DNA of 57,525 bases from Sulfurovum sp. (GCA_030826885.1 JAUUDF010000029.1:1-57525); one strand, 5' to 3'; positions 18,269-28,827 are shown, counted from the first letter of the stretch. A program made the numbers and translations. Notes: generated by a model from the sequence alone, not told the origin.

Positions 18269-19009
18269 TTAATTGATGTTGGTGTAGACGTTCTGTACGT
18301 CGTCATCCTCTTCGAGTTTTTCAATGAGGGCTTCTATCTCTTCGAGTTTCTCTTCATCAAGGTCAACCGGCGTATTTGCAATGTACTCAAGCGTTGATTT
18401 TTTCGGTTCGATGCCTCTCTCCTCAAACGCTTTGCTCAGTTCCCCAAAGGATGTATAGTCACCGTAAATTCTCAAAATCGGTTTATCATCGCCGTTCTCC
18501 TGCGGTTCTACATCTTCTTCAATCTCTTCCAGACCGTAGTCGATAAGGTCGAGCTCAAGCTCTTCTACATCCATGTCATCGGTTTTGTCAATGACAAAAA
18601 CAGCCTTGCGTGTAAACATAAAGTTGAGTGACCCAGATGTAAGCATCTCGGCGTTGTTACGGTTGAGAATCGCCTTGACATTGGCTACCGTACGCGTACC
18701 GTTATCGGTCGCACACTCGACGATCATCTGTACGCCGTAAGGGGCTTTGACATCGTAAGTGATCTCTTTGATGTCCGCGGCATCTTTGTTGAATGCACGC
18801 TTGATCGCCGCATCGATGTTGTCTTTTGGCATATTCTGCGCTTTTGCATTGAGGATTGCCGTGCGCAGTTTGGCATTCATTTCAGGGTCGGGACTGCCGC
18901 CCTCCTTGGCTGCCATAGTGATCATTTTTCCCAGTTTCGGGAACAGACGGGACATGGTACCCCATCGTTTCATTTTTGCCGCTTTACGGTATTCGAACGC
19001 TCTACCCAT
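18269..19009 (-). CDS. yebC: YebC/PmpR family protein
   Basis: A 246-residue YebC-type protein. It is annotated historically as a DNA-binding regulator, but recent work on YebC relatives points to a role in translation of hard-to-translate motifs. It opens with the family signature [12 protein letters not shown], then [10 protein letters not shown] and [14 protein letters not shown]; the C-terminal two-thirds is acidic. The start at 19009 follows GGAGAAACCT; the upstream ATG at 19021 lies within that ribosome site. A TATAAT sits at 19044-19039 on this strand. The gene is divergent from selO. Confidence 0.95.
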   Translation of the reverse strand: MGRAFEYRKAAKMKRWGTMSRLFPKLGKMITMAAKEGGSPDPEMNAKLRTAILNAKAQNMPKDNIDAAIKRAFNKDAADIKEITYDVKAPYGVQMIVECATDNGTRTVANVKAILNRNNAEMLTSGSLNFMFTRKAVFVIDKTDDMDVEELELDLIDYGLEEIEEDVEPQENGDDKPILRIYGDYTSFGELSKAFEERGIEPKKSTLEYIANTPVDLDEEKLEEIEALIEKLEEDDDVQNVYTNIN

Positions 19010-19117
19010 AGGTTTCTCCATATGAAATAATTGTGCGTATTATACTCCCAATATGATTAAGCAACGATGCAGTGTTCATAAAACCGGCTTTAAGTAACCT
19101 ACCGATAGTATGTGTGT

Positions 19118-20554
19118 ATGAAGCTTAATGAACTAAAACTGACCAATCCCTACCTTGCATTGCCGCAGGAGTGTCATGACCCTGTCAGTCCGTCACCGTT
19201 GAATGAACCGTTTCTCATTCATGCGAATGAACCGATGGCAAAAGAGCTCGGTTTGGACACCGATGCGCTCTATACGGACGATTTTGTCGCATTTGTCAAC
19301 GGAGAATACCGCCCCGAAGGAAGTGAACCCTTTGCCATGTGCTATGCGGGGCATCAGTTTGGACACTTTGTACCCAGACTCGGTGACGGCCGTGCGGTGA
19401 ATATTGGGACGCTCACCGGATGGCATCTGCAGCTCAAAGGTGCGGGGGTAACGAAATATTCCCGTTCGGGAGACGGCCGTGCCGTGCTGCGTTCCTCCAT
19501 CCGTGAATACCTGATGAGTGAATCCATGCATGGACTGGGCATACCTACAACAAGGGCGCTGGCGATCATCGGTTCGAACCACTCCGTCTACAGGCAGGAG
19601 TGGGAGAAGGGGGCTATTGTGCTTCGGCTCTCACCCAGTTGGGTACGTTTCGGTACCTTTGAATATTTTGCGCACAAAAAGCGCCATAAAGAGCTTGAAG
19701 CCTTGGCAGAGTATGCCATTGCCGAGAGCTATCCGCACTTGAACGGAGAAAAAGAGAAGTACCTGATGTTTTTTGCGGAAGTGGTCTCGCGTACTGCAAG
19801 ACTCATTGCACAGTGGCAGGCAGTGGGGTTTAACCATGGTGTCATGAACACAGACAATATGTCCATTCACGGCTTGACGATAGACTATGGCCCCTACGCT
19901 TTTTTGGATGTTTATGACCGCAATAACATCTGCAACCATACCGATGCCTACGGACGCTACAGTTTCGGCAATCAGCCAAATGTGGCAGAGTGGAATCTGC
20001 GTGCACTGATGCAGGCACTCTCCCCCCTCTTACCCCTTGAGAAGATGGAAGCTGTTGTTGCAGGCTACGGCAGAGAGTATGCCGATGAGTATGTGTCGCT
20101 GATGTGTCAAAAACTGGGGCTTGAGCGTGTCGAAGAGGGTGACATTGACCTGGTACGTCATCTGCTTGGTGCACTGCAGGGGCTTAACGTTGACTATACA
20201 CTCTTTTTCAGAACCCTCAGCCGTTATGACGGCAACCGCAAGCCCATACTGGCACTGGGACTCTACCACACCCCCATGAACGACTGGCTCGATAGCTATG
20301 ATGAGTGTCTGAAAAGAAATGAAGGTACCCAGCAGGAGCGACACGATGCGATGCTGCAGACCAACCCAAAATATGTGCTTAAAAACTACATGCTCCAGGA
20401 AGCCATCGATGCTGCCGAAGAGGGTAGCTACAAACTTGTTGACGACCTCTTCCGTATTGCACACGATCCGTTTGCCGAACATCCGGAATTTGCACACTGG
20501 GCGGGTGAGACGCCGGAAGTCTACAGAAATCAGAAGTTGAGTTGTTCCTCCTAA
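19118..20554 (+). CDS. selO: Protein adenylyltransferase SelO
   Basis: A 478-residue SelO/YdiU pseudokinase that transfers AMP from ATP to Ser, Thr or Tyr of target proteins. Seen here: YAGHQFGHFVPRLGDGRA near the N-terminus, KGAGVTKYSRSGDGRAVLRS with the nucleotide-binding residues, then HGVMNTDNMS with the catalytic Asn/Asp and IDYGPYAF with the metal-binding Asp. The C-terminus ends KLSCSS, keeping the Cys that is selenocysteine in animal homologs and takes part in redox control in bacteria. ATG 19118 is preferred over the upstream in-frame GTG at 19112. Normal length. Confidence 0.95.
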   Translation: MKLNELKLTNPYLALPQECHDPVSPSPLNEPFLIHANEPMAKELGLDTDALYTDDFVAFVNGEYRPEGSEPFAMCYAGHQFGHFVPRLGDGRAVNIGTLTGWHLQLKGAGVTKYSRSGDGRAVLRSSIREYLMSESMHGLGIPTTRALAIIGSNHSVYRQEWEKGAIVLRLSPSWVRFGTFEYFAHKKRHKELEALAEYAIAESYPHLNGEKEKYLMFFAEVVSRTARLIAQWQAVGFNHGVMNTDNMSIHGLTIDYGPYAFLDVYDRNNICNHTDAYGRYSFGNQPNVAEWNLRALMQALSPLLPLEKMEAVVAGYGREYADEYVSLMCQKLGLERVEEGDIDLVRHLLGALQGLNVDYTLFFRTLSRYDGNRKPILALGLYHTPMNDWLDSYDECLKRNEGTQQERHDAMLQTNPKYVLKNYMLQEAIDAAEEGSYKLVDDLFRIAHDPFAEHPEFAHWAGETPEVYRNQKLSCSS

Positions 20555-20642
20555 AGGCAACCTTACACTGTATAGTATGAAGTTATTGTTTTAAGTTTGG
20601 ACTCCTTATAATTGAGAAAGCAATAGATTCAGGAGGTTACAG

Positions 20643-20972
20643 ATGTACTACCTTTCTTCCATAGATATGTGCAACAGTGCAGAGCTTGAGAGTGAACTGC
20701 GCCATTTTTTCAGCCGTATTCACCACATTAAACGGCAGTTGCAGCAACAGCGTGTTTCGGAACATCTCAACCGCATACAGCGCTACCGATGCAAGCAGAA
20801 TATTCTTGATTTGGAGCGTGTCGAGCGTGATTTTCATGCGCTTTCCCATCGTGATGACGTTTATCATCTCTACCGTAAGCTGCACCGCTATGTCAAGCTG
20901 GACAACCAGAGGCTTATGGAGACCTTCGGGCGGGAGACACTCAATCGCTGCTCAATGTTCATTGCGCTATAA
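20643..20972 (+). CDS. Small Arg/His-rich helical protein, unknown
   Basis: 109 residues, very basic, with no signal peptide or membrane helix. It has many Arg, His, Gln and Tyr residues and a predicted long helix (about 15-95), for example RHFFSRIHHIKRQLQQQR. I do not recognise the family. It has an unusually strong ribosome site, AGGAGG, seven bases before the ATG, so it is probably well translated. It lies between selO and a thioredoxin-like gene, all on the same strand. Confidence 0.7.
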   Translation: MYYLSSIDMCNSAELESELRHFFSRIHHIKRQLQQQRVSEHLNRIQRYRCKQNILDLERVERDFHALSHRDDVYHLYRKLHRYVKLDNQRLMETFGRETLNRCSMFIAL

Positions 20973-20998
20973 TACGATTCAAAAAAGGAAGCCGCAGA

Positions 20999-21316
20999 AT
21001 GACACTTGAAGCACTGCAACAGATCATCAGAGAAGAAGTAGGGGTTCTGCTCTATTTTTCGGGGGAGAACTGCAACGTCTGCCATGCGCTCAGACCCAAG
21101 TTCAAGGAGTTGTTTGAGAGTGAGTTTCCGCTCATCAGACAGATCTATCTCGATGCCCATGAAAATCCGGAGATCTCTGCGCATTTTCAGGTATTTTCCG
21201 TACCGACGATGATCGTCTTTCTTGACGGACGCGAATTCATTCGTGAAGGCAGGGCAGTGAGTCTGCACCAAATGGCACAACAGCTTCAGAGACCCTACAG
21301 CATGATGACACAATAG
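20999..21316 (+). CDS. Thioredoxin-like protein (CNVC active site)
   Basis: A 105-residue thioredoxin-fold protein. The redox pair is Cys25 and Cys28 in GENCNVCHAL, and the cis-proline loop is FSVPTMIVFL. There is no signal peptide, so it is cytoplasmic. It begins 27 bases after the small Arg-rich gene, probably in one transcript. The CNVC dipeptide differs from CGPC of classical thioredoxin, so a specialised role is possible. Confidence 0.88.
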   Translation: MTLEALQQIIREEVGVLLYFSGENCNVCHALRPKFKELFESEFPLIRQIYLDAHENPEISAHFQVFSVPTMIVFLDGREFIREGRAVSLHQMAQQLQRPYSMMTQ

Positions 21317-21507
21317 TGTTATACTAAATGTATTCTATTAAACAGAATAGAGAGCATTTTGGCTACAATATTATGTTAACCAAAAAAACTCTTTTTTGCA
21401 AAAAATCCTCATAAAGCCCTCTAAAATCGATTTTAAGCCCTTTTTGGGCGTTTATTAACAAACTTTTCGCTAAAATCCTTTAACTTTGCAAATATAAAAG
21501 GAAAAGC

Positions 21508-24042
21508 ATGGCTGATTTGTTTGAAGACGGTCAACATACCGAAGAGGTATTGATAGAGGAGAGTATTAAGTCGAGTTATCTCGACTACTCCATGAGTGTC
21601 ATCATCGGTAGGGCACTGCCCGATGCCAGAGACGGGCTTAAGCCTGTACACAGACGTATCTTGTATGCGATGAACGATCTGAACCTTTCACATCGTGCAC
21701 CGTACAAGAAGTCGGCGCGTATCGTCGGGGATGTTATCGGTAAGTACCACCCGCATGGTGATACAGCAGTCTATGATGCACTTGTACGTATGGCGCAGGA
21801 TTTTTCGATGCAGGCACCCCTTGTCGATGGTCAGGGTAACTTTGGTTCCATAGACGGTGACAACGCTGCGGCAATGCGTTATACCGAAGCACGTATGACC
21901 AAGATCGCAGAGGAGCTGCTGAGTGACATAGAAAAAGACACAGTCGATTTCGTGCCCAACTACGACGACTCGATGGTGGAACCCGATGTCCTGCCGTCAC
22001 GTGTACCGAACCTGCTGCTGAACGGTTCAAGCGGTATTGCCGTGGGTATGGCAACGAACATCCCGCCGCACCGCCTGAATGAACTGGTCGATGCGCTTGT
22101 ATTGCGCATTGACAATCCCGATGTGACGGTTGAAGATCTGATGAAGGTCGTACAGGGCCCTGATTTCCCGACAGGGGGTATCATTTTCGGACGCAAGGGG
22201 ATTACCGATGCCTATACGACAGGACGCGGACGTATCAAGGTGCGTGCGAAGACGCATATTGAGCAGAAGGGTAACAAAGAAATCATCATCATTGACGAAC
22301 TGCCTTTCCAGGTAAACAAAGCCAGACTCATTGAAAATATCGCTCAGTTGGTACGTGACAAGCAGATAGAAGGCATCAGTGAAATTCGTGACGAGTCCGA
22401 CCGTGAAGGTATCCGTGTGGTACTTGAACTCAAGCGTGACGCGATGAGTGAGATCGTACTGAACAACCTCTTCAAGAGTACACAGATGCAGGTGACCTTC
22501 GGTATTATCATGCTGGCTATCAACAACAAAGAGCCCAAAGTCTTCAACCTGCTTGAACTCTTCGACCTTTTCCTCAACCACCGAAAGACGGTTGTCATCC
22601 GTCGTACCATTTTTGAACTCGAAAAAGCCAGAGCCAGAGCGCACATACTCGAAGGGTTGAAGATCGCGGTAGACAACATTGACGAGGTTATCAAAATCAT
22701 CCGCTCCTCTTCGGATGATGACGATGCAAAAGCCAACCTGATGGAGCGTTTCAAACTCTCCGAAATTCAGGCGAATGCCATTTTGCAGATGCGTCTGCGT
22801 CGTCTGACCGGTCTTGAGATAGAAAAGATCGAAAACGAACTGGCGGAACTGTTGAAAAAAATCGAAGAGCTTGAAGGCATACTGAAGTCTGAAGCGAAAA
22901 TCAATGCTATTATCCGTGAGGAGCTGGTAGAGATCGGTGAAAAGTATGCCGCGCCAAGACGTACGGAGATCGTCGATGACTACGATGACATCGATATTGA
23001 AGATCTCATTCCAAACGAGCCGATGGTTGTGACCATTACCCACAGAGGTTACATCAAGCGTGTACCGGTCAAGCAGTATGAGAAGCAGCACAGAGGCGGC
23101 AAAGGTAAAACGGCTGTAACCACCTATGAAGATGACTTCATAGAAAGCTTCTTTACCTCCAATACACACGATACGCTGATGTTCGTTACCGACAGAGGAC
23201 AGCTCTACTGGCTCAAGGTCTACCGCATTCCGGAAGGTTCACGTACTGCCAAAGGAAAGGCGGTGGTCAACCTGATCAACCTGCAGCCTGACGAGAAGAT
23301 CATGGCGATCATTCCGACGACTGACTTTGATGAGAGCAAGTCACTGGTCTTCTTTACCAAAAACGGTATCGTCAAGCGTACGAACCTCTCCGAATACTCC
23401 AATATCCGAAGCAGCGGTGTCCGTGCGATCAACCTTGATGAGGGTGATGAGATCGTCGAAGCGAAGATTGTCGATCCAGATACACAGTGGCTCTTTGTGG
23501 CGACCAAGAAGGGGCTCTGTATCCGCTTCAAGGTTGAGGATGCCAGAGAGATCGGTCGTGTCTCACGCGGTGTGACAGCGATCAAGTTCAAGATAGACGG
23601 AGACTATGTCTGCGGAGCAACGACGATCAAGTCCGAGGAGGATGAACTGCTGATGCTCTCGGAAAAAGGTCTGGGCAAACGTACGACTGCGGCAGAGTAC
23701 CGCGAGCAGAACCGTGCGGGCAAGGGGGTTATCTCCATGAAGCTCACTCCTAAAACCGGTGATGTCGTCGGTGTTGTGCTGGTTGAAGAGGACAAAGACC
23801 TCATGTGTCTGACCAGTGTGGGCAAAATGATCCGTGTCGATATGGAGCAGATTAGAAAAGCGGGACGTAATACCTCCGGTGTGAAAGTGGTTTCTGTAGA
23901 GAAAAAAGATATTGTAGTAAGTATGGCGAAATGTCAGAAAGAAGAGAAACCCGACGAAGAGAACGAGAATGATGAGACAGCTGAGCAAAACGGCGAAGCT
24001 GATACACCTGTATCAAATACATTAGATTTAGGATTGGAATAA
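21508..24042 (+). CDS. gyrA: DNA gyrase subunit A
   Basis: The 844-residue A subunit of DNA gyrase. The catalytic tyrosine is in AMRYTEARM, the quinolone region reads [19 protein letters not shown], and [15 protein letters not shown] follows. The C-terminal wrapping domain keeps a GyrA-box variant, QHRGGKG, and ends in an acidic tail. Thr in the quinolone region where E. coli has Ser is, as I recall, wild type in Campylobacter. Ribosome site AAAGGAAAAG precedes the ATG. A 191-base leader upstream contains an AT-rich 6-bp dyad (21331-21336 with 21344-21349). It heads the gyrA-asd-yqhA-hemE-radical SAM run. Confidence 0.99.
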   Translation: MADLFEDGQHTEEVLIEESIKSSYLDYSMSVIIGRALPDARDGLKPVHRRILYAMNDLNLSHRAPYKKSARIVGDVIGKYHPHGDTAVYDALVRMAQDFSMQAPLVDGQGNFGSIDGDNAAAMRYTEARMTKIAEELLSDIEKDTVDFVPNYDDSMVEPDVLPSRVPNLLLNGSSGIAVGMATNIPPHRLNELVDALVLRIDNPDVTVEDLMKVVQGPDFPTGGIIFGRKGITDAYTTGRGRIKVRAKTHIEQKGNKEIIIIDELPFQVNKARLIENIAQLVRDKQIEGISEIRDESDREGIRVVLELKRDAMSEIVLNNLFKSTQMQVTFGIIMLAINNKEPKVFNLLELFDLFLNHRKTVVIRRTIFELEKARARAHILEGLKIAVDNIDEVIKIIRSSSDDDDAKANLMERFKLSEIQANAILQMRLRRLTGLEIEKIENELAELLKKIEELEGILKSEAKINAIIREELVEIGEKYAAPRRTEIVDDYDDIDIEDLIPNEPMVVTITHRGYIKRVPVKQYEKQHRGGKGKTAVTTYEDDFIESFFTSNTHDTLMFVTDRGQLYWLKVYRIPEGSRTAKGKAVVNLINLQPDEKIMAIIPTTDFDESKSLVFFTKNGIVKRTNLSEYSNIRSSGVRAINLDEGDEIVEAKIVDPDTQWLFVATKKGLCIRFKVEDAREIGRVSRGVTAIKFKIDGDYVCGATTIKSEEDELLMLSEKGLGKRTTAAEYREQNRAGKGVISMKLTPKTGDVVGVVLVEEDKDLMCLTSVGKMIRVDMEQIRKAGRNTSGVKVVSVEKKDIVVSMAKCQKEEKPDEENENDETAEQNGEADTPVSNTLDLGLE

Positions 24043-25079
24043 TGAAAAAGTATAACGTAGCAGTCGTCGGGGCGTCCGGCGCAGTGGGAGAAGAACTTTT
24101 CAGGGTTCTTGAAGAGGTGAATTTTCCTATTGGAGACCTGCTTCCTCTTGCAAGCAAGAACAGTGTAGGCATCGAGGTGGAGTGTCAGGGTAAAAAGTAC
24201 AAAATCGAAGAGTTGACCGAGACCGTCTTTGACGGGCGTGATATTGACATTGCCTTTTTCAGTGCGGGTGGCAGCATCTCGGCGCACTATGCCAAATATG
24301 CGGTTGAAGCAGGTGCCGTTGTCATCGATAATACGTCACACTTCAGAATGGACCCTGACGTACCGCTGGTTGTACCGGAGGTTAACCCTGAAGATATTGA
24401 GCTCTGGGAAGATACAGGCATTATCGCCAATCCCAACTGTTCGACCATTCAGATGGTACAGCTGCTCAAGCCGCTCGATGACCTTTACGGTATTAAACGT
24501 GTCGATGTGAGTACCTATCAGGCAGTTTCCGGTGCAGGGAAAAAAGGGATGGAAGAGCTGGTAATGCAAATGAAAGACTTCTTCGCCTTCAAACTTGACG
24601 AGACTGAAATTGAGGCATTCAGCCATCAGATAGCCCTCAATGTCATTCCGCAGATAGACAAGCCCATGGAGAACGGCTATACCAAAGAAGAGATGAAAAT
24701 GGTCAATGAGACCAACAAAATCATGCACAGTGATATTGCCGTTTCTGCTACCTGTGTGCGTGTACCGGTGCTGCGATCACACTCCGAGTCCATTACAGTG
24801 ACGTTTAAAGAGGGAGTGGATGTCAGCGTAAGTGAAGCACGTGAAGCGCTGGAGAACTTTGAAAATGTCAAGGTCATTGACGATCTGGAAAAAGGCGAAT
24901 ACCCGATGCCGATTATCTCTACCGATACGGACTATACCTATGTCGGGCGTATCAGAAAAGATATTTTTGCCGAGAACATTCTGCATATGTGGGGCGTGGC
25001 TGACCAGGTAAGAGTCGGTGCGGCGACCAATGCCGTACGTATTGCACAGAAATGGATTGCACTACAGGAGGATGTATGA
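24042..25079 (+). CDS. asd: Aspartate-semialdehyde dehydrogenase
   Basis: 345 residues. Reduces aspartyl phosphate to aspartate semialdehyde for lysine/diaminopimelate, threonine and methionine. The NADP loop is GASGAVGEE, the catalytic Cys lies in NPNCSTIQ (near 131), and TYQAVSGAGKKG, with EAFSHQIALNVIPQID downstream, is typical. The ATG shares a base with the gyrA stop (TAATG), so the two are translationally coupled. The 3' end overlaps the YqhA-family start by four bases. Confidence 0.98.
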   Translation: MKKYNVAVVGASGAVGEELFRVLEEVNFPIGDLLPLASKNSVGIEVECQGKKYKIEELTETVFDGRDIDIAFFSAGGSISAHYAKYAVEAGAVVIDNTSHFRMDPDVPLVVPEVNPEDIELWEDTGIIANPNCSTIQMVQLLKPLDDLYGIKRVDVSTYQAVSGAGKKGMEELVMQMKDFFAFKLDETEIEAFSHQIALNVIPQIDKPMENGYTKEEMKMVNETNKIMHSDIAVSATCVRVPVLRSHSESITVTFKEGVDVSVSEAREALENFENVKVIDDLEKGEYPMPIISTDTDYTYVGRIRKDIFAENILHMWGVADQVRVGAATNAVRIAQKWIALQEDV

Positions 25080-25642
25080 CACAGGAACAACGCGATGAAC
25101 TCTATGCCAAAGACATGGAGAACAACAGCTGGATAGAAAATGCCTTTGAAGGTGCATTGTGGAGTACGCGTTTTTTTGTACTTCTGGCGGTTATTTTCAG
25201 TATGATCGGCGGTATTGCGCTCTTTATTGTTGCCAGTGTCGATGTCTGGCATGTGGCAGTGATGGTTTTTAATAACTATTTTGGTCACGGTGAGCATTTG
25301 TCTAACTTTCATGAGGCGATCGTTGCAGAACTCATCGGTGCGGTCGATCTTTATCTGATTGCCATTGTGCTTTTCATTTTCGGTTTTGGTCTGTATGAGC
25401 TTTTCATTTCGCAGATCGATGTTGCGAAGAAGAGTGCGGCGTCAAAGATTCTTGAAATTCATTCACTCGACGAACTCAAGGACAAGCTGGCAAAGGTGAT
25501 CATCATGGTACTGATCGTCGGCTTTTTCAAGCGTGCGATGAATACGACCTATTCCGAGCCAGTTGAGATGCTTTACCTCTCAGCTGCCATTCTAGGACTG
25601 GCATTGGCGTTCTATTTTATGCATAAGGGAGACAATCACTGA
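25076..25642 (+). CDS. YqhA family inner-membrane protein
   Basis: A 188-residue UPF0114/YqhA protein with four membrane helices (about 20-50, 80-105, 133-150 and 160-180). Function is unknown. I chose ATG 25076, which overlaps the asd stop as ATGA and has AGGAGG a few bases upstream; an in-frame upstream ATG at 25052 lies inside asd. Its stop shares a base with the hemE start, so it is translationally coupled on both sides. Confidence 0.92.
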   Translation: MTQEQRDELYAKDMENNSWIENAFEGALWSTRFFVLLAVIFSMIGGIALFIVASVDVWHVAVMVFNNYFGHGEHLSNFHEAIVAELIGAVDLYLIAIVLFIFGFGLYELFISQIDVAKKSAASKILEIHSLDELKDKLAKVIIMVLIVGFFKRAMNTTYSEPVEMLYLSAAILGLALAFYFMHKGDNH

Positions 25643-26682
25643 TGTCAAAGATTTTCGTAGATGCCTGTAAGGGAAAAGAGACTCCGTACACACCGGTATG
25701 GATGATGAGACAGGCGGGGCGTTATCTGCCTGAGTATATGAAGGTACGTGCAGAAGCGGGGAACTTCCTCAACCTCTGCCACGACCCTGAAAAAGCGTGC
25801 GAAGTGACGCTGCAGCCTGTCGATATCGTCGGTGTGGATGCGGCGATTTTGTTCAGTGATATTCTGGTGATCCCGGATGAGATGGGTATGGATCTGAGCT
25901 TTGTCAAAGGAGAGGGGCCGAAGTTTTCCGATCCGATCCGAAGTCAGGCTGATCTCGACAGGCTCATTGGCGGTGAGGAAGCCGCAAGTAAGCTGACCTA
26001 TGTCTATGATACAATCAAGCTGATCAAAGAGCGTCTGGCCGAGGACAAAGCACTCATCGGCTTCACTGGTGCACCATGGACGCTGGCGACCTATATGATC
26101 GAAGGACAGGGGACAAAAACGTATAACATCTGTAAAAAGATGATGTACTCCGAGCCTGAACTCCTGCACAATATCCTTGCCAAAGTGACAGAGGTCGTCA
26201 AGCTCTACATGGAGAAGCAGATCGAAGCGGGTGTTGATGTGGTACAGATTTTCGACAGCTGGGCGTCAGCGATCGAGCCGAGCAAGTATGATGAGTTTAG
26301 CTGGAAGTATATGGTCGAGATAGCAGACTATCTCAAGTCCAAGTACCCTGATATACCCATCATCATGTTCCCCAAGGGCATCCCTGCTTTCATCGAGCGC
26401 GGACTGGTCTATGGTAACTTTGATGTCTTTGGCGTGGATTGGGGAACACCCATGGCACTGGCCAAAGAGAAACTCGGAGACAAGTACGTCCTGCAGGGTA
26501 ACATGGAGCCCTGCCGTCTCTACTCCAAAGAGGCGACGACCGAATGTGTCGAGGCATTGCAGGAGATCATGGGCGGCAAACGCCACATCTTTAATCTCGG
26601 ACACGGTATCCTGCCGGATGTCCCGGTAGAGAATGCAAAGCATTTTGTGAGTGAGTGTCACAGAGTCAGCGGTAAAAAGTAA
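25642..26682 (+). CDS. hemE: Uroporphyrinogen decarboxylase
   Basis: 346 residues. Decarboxylates the four acetate side chains of uroporphyrinogen III to give coproporphyrinogen III in heme synthesis. The signature [15 protein letters not shown] is complete, with the two substrate-binding Arg residues. [16 protein letters not shown] and the catalytic Asp region [14 protein letters not shown] are present, and [14 protein letters not shown] ends the family pattern. Coupled to the YqhA-family gene upstream and directly abutting the radical SAM gene downstream. Confidence 0.98.
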   Translation: MSKIFVDACKGKETPYTPVWMMRQAGRYLPEYMKVRAEAGNFLNLCHDPEKACEVTLQPVDIVGVDAAILFSDILVIPDEMGMDLSFVKGEGPKFSDPIRSQADLDRLIGGEEAASKLTYVYDTIKLIKERLAEDKALIGFTGAPWTLATYMIEGQGTKTYNICKKMMYSEPELLHNILAKVTEVVKLYMEKQIEAGVDVVQIFDSWASAIEPSKYDEFSWKYMVEIADYLKSKYPDIPIIMFPKGIPAFIERGLVYGNFDVFGVDWGTPMALAKEKLGDKYVLQGNMEPCRLYSKEATTECVEALQEIMGGKRHIFNLGHGILPDVPVENAKHFVSECHRVSGKK

Positions 26683-27597
26683 ATGTCAGATATCATCTTC
26701 GGTCCCATTCATTCTCGCCGTTTTGGCAAATCTCTCGGGGTCGATCTGAGTCCGGGGAAAAAGCAGTGTAATTTCGACTGTCTCTACTGTGAGCTTGATC
26801 CTGCCAAAACGATGGCGAAACAGGATGAAGTATTGCCTGTAGAGACGATTGTGAATGCGGTAAAAAAGGGTCTGGAGGAGCATGGAGACATCGATGTACT
26901 GACCATCACTGCCAATGGTGAGCCGACCCTCTATTCACACCTGAGTGAACTCATGGATGAGATCAATAAAATCAAGGGCAATGTCAAAACCCTCATTCTC
27001 TCCAATGCCGCAACCATCGATGATGTCAAAGTGCAGGATGCGCTGATGAAGTTTGACGAAGTGAAGCTCTCGCTTGACTGTGCCACACAGAAGTGTCTGC
27101 GCAAGCTTGACCGTTCGCATGAAGGGATTGATGTCGAGCACATTAAAGAAGGGATGCTGACGTTTAAAAAGCGTTACAGGGGAATGCTGGTTATCGAAGT
27201 ACTGATTGTCAAGAGTCTCAATGACCGTCCTGAAGAGATAGAGGCACTGAATGCTTTTTTGGCGAAGCTGCATCCCACACGCATTGACATTGGCACCATT
27301 GACCGGCCGCCGGCATTTGATGTAAAACCGGTAAGCTATGAGGAACTGCTGCATATTGCCCACCAGTTCGATGCCTCACTGCCCATTTACATCGCATCAC
27401 GTAAAAAGGCTGAAATTGCACCATCATTTTATGATAAAGAGGAGATTCTGCATACCCTCGAAAAGCGTCCGTTGACACAGGAAGATGTGGAAGCATTGAT
27501 GGATGAGAAGAGTCAAAACCTGTTCAATACACTTGTGAAATCGGGAAAAATAACGACCGTCAATACAAATGGGGTTGTTTTTTACAAAAAAGCCTGA
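26683..27597 (+). CDS. Radical SAM protein (COG0731 type)
   Basis: 304 residues. The iron-sulfur motif C-x3-C-x2-C is CNFDCLYC near residue 30, preceded by FGPIHSRRFGKSLGVDLSPG. GEPTLYS matches the radical-SAM GGE-type motif, and the C-terminal part (about 215-300) looks like a small winged-helix or helical extension. The substrate is unknown; COG0731 members are usually annotated as Fe-S oxidoreductases, and TYW1-like roles have been suggested. The ATG follows the hemE stop directly. The last codons form the left arm of a terminator-like hairpin. Confidence 0.88.
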   Translation: MSDIIFGPIHSRRFGKSLGVDLSPGKKQCNFDCLYCELDPAKTMAKQDEVLPVETIVNAVKKGLEEHGDIDVLTITANGEPTLYSHLSELMDEINKIKGNVKTLILSNAATIDDVKVQDALMKFDEVKLSLDCATQKCLRKLDRSHEGIDVEHIKEGMLTFKKRYRGMLVIEVLIVKSLNDRPEEIEALNAFLAKLHPTRIDIGTIDRPPAFDVKPVSYEELLHIAHQFDASLPIYIASRKKAEIAPSFYDKEEILHTLEKRPLTQEDVEALMDEKSQNLFNTLVKSGKITTVNTNGVVFYKKA

Positions 27598-27624
27598 AAA
27601 AACCTTGACTTTAAAGGGCTTTTT
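27587..27624 (+). terminator. Terminator-like hairpin overlapping tRNA-Asn promoter
   Basis: AAAAAGCC (27587-27594) is the exact complement of GGCTTTTT (27617-27624) with a 22-base loop. The right arm supplies the T run. It spans the radical SAM stop codon and lies between the -35 and -10 boxes of the tRNA-Asn promoter, so one short stretch serves both roles. The long loop makes strength uncertain. Confidence 0.45.
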
Positions 27625-27633
27625 CTCTATAAT
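27605..27633 (+). promoter_or_regulatory. Sigma-70 promoter of tRNA-Asn
   Basis: TTGACT (27605-27610) and TATAAT (27628-27633) are separated by 17 bases, a near-consensus housekeeping promoter. The tRNA begins 25 bases after the -10 box. It gives tRNA-Asn its own transcription independent of the hemE operon. Confidence 0.85.
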
Positions 27634-27657
27634 CCCATTCACAAATTTATTAACTGT

Positions 27658-27732
27658 TCCGGCATAGCTCAGCGGTAGAGTAGATGACTGTTAATCATTT
27701 GGTCCCAGGTTCGAATCCTGGTGCCGGAGCCA
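27658..27732 (+). tRNA. tRNA-Asn (GTT)
   Basis: 75 bases including an encoded CCA. The acceptor arms TCCGGCA and TGCCGGA pair, the D arm reads GCTCAGCGGTAGAGT, the anticodon loop is CTGTTAA with GTT, and the T arm holds GGTTCGAATCC. Discriminator is G. All arms pair well. Confidence 0.97.
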
Positions 27733-27810
27733 CTTTATTTTCTCCTAAAATTCCCACTTTCATAATTATAAAAACGCTATAATCCCCTTACAGTAAACAG
27801 AAGGACTATA

Positions 27811-28827
27811 ATGACTATTTTAGTAACCGGCGGGGCAGGCTACATTGGGTCGCATACCTGTGTACTGCTGCTTGAAGCAGGCTATGATGTAATTGTGTTT
27901 GACAATTTCAGCAATGCCTCCAAAGAGAGTATCGTACGTGTCGAAGAGATTACCGGCAGGAGTGTGAATCTGGTTGAAGGCGACATTCGAAACAGGAGTG
28001 ATCTTGAATCGGTATTTAGTACGCAAAGCATAGATGCGGTCATCCACTTTGCCGGTTTGAAGGCAGTAGGGGAGTCGGTAAAACAGCCGCTGCGCTACTA
28101 CGAGAACAATGTCGGCGGGACAGTTACGCTCTGTGAAGTGATGGCAGAATACGGCTGCAAGCGTATTGTGTTCAGTTCTTCGGCTACGGTATATGGTGAT
28201 CCGCACACAACCCCCATCAAAGAGGATTTCCCCCTCTCGGCCACCAACCCCTATGGCAGGAGCAAACTCTTTGTAGAGGAGATTTTGCGTGACCTCTATG
28301 TCTCGGACAATGCATGGAAAATTGTCCTGCTGCGTTACTTTAATCCGGTGGGTGCACATATTTCCGGCCGTATTGGAGAGGACCCCAACGGCATTCCGAA
28401 CAATTTGATGCCGTTTATTTCACAGACGGCAGTGGGTAAGCGTGAAAAACTTTCGGTTTTCGGCAATGACTACGACACACATGACGGTACCGGTGTACGG
28501 GATTACATCCATGTGGTCGATTTGGCATACGGGCATCTGAAGGCACTGGAAAAGATTGGTGACATCTCAGACGTATTGACGGTCAACCTTGGCACAGGGA
28601 AAGGCTATTCGGTACTCGATATGGTCAAAGCGTTCGAAAAAGCTTCAGGCAGGAAGGTACCTTACGAAATAGCACCCCGCAGAAGCGGAGACATCGCCAC
28701 CTGTTATGCCGACCCCTCCTATGCGAAAGAGATACTTGGATGGGAAGCGAAAAAAGGCATAGATGAAATGTGTGAAGATGCATGGCGCTGGCAGCGTATG
28801 AACCCTGACGGATACAGCGGTTGCTGA
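27811..28827 (+). CDS. galE: UDP-glucose 4-epimerase
   Basis: A 338-residue short-chain dehydrogenase-fold epimerase that interconverts UDP-glucose and UDP-galactose for surface polysaccharide. NAD loop TGGAGYIG (6-13), SSSATVYGDP with the catalytic Ser, the YGRSK Tyr-Lys pair near 150, and RYFNPVGAH match GalE. Close relatives can also act on N-acetyl forms. A TATAAT at 27778-27783 and ribosome site AGAAGGA precede the start. The L,D-transpeptidase starts three bases after the stop. Confidence 0.95.
   Translation: MTILVTGGAGYIGSHTCVLLLEAGYDVIVFDNFSNASKESIVRVEEITGRSVNLVEGDIRNRSDLESVFSTQSIDAVIHFAGLKAVGESVKQPLRYYENNVGGTVTLCEVMAEYGCKRIVFSSSATVYGDPHTTPIKEDFPLSATNPYGRSKLFVEEILRDLYVSDNAWKIVLLRYFNPVGAHISGRIGEDPNGIPNNLMPFISQTAVGKREKLSVFGNDYDTHDGTGVRDYIHVVDLAYGHLKALEKIGDISDVLTVNLGTGKGYSVLDMVKAFEKASGRKVPYEIAPRRSGDIATCYADPSYAKEILGWEAKKGIDEMCEDAWRWQRMNPDGYSGC

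Noticed and set aside
21750-21810. Quinolone-resistance mutation in gyrA
   Set aside because: Thr replaces the E. coli Ser in the quinolone region, but I recall Thr as the wild-type residue in Campylobacter, so it is not evidence of resistance.
22027-23169. 380-codon minus-strand frame inside gyrA
   Set aside because: Antisense shadow of a gyrA with complete motifs.
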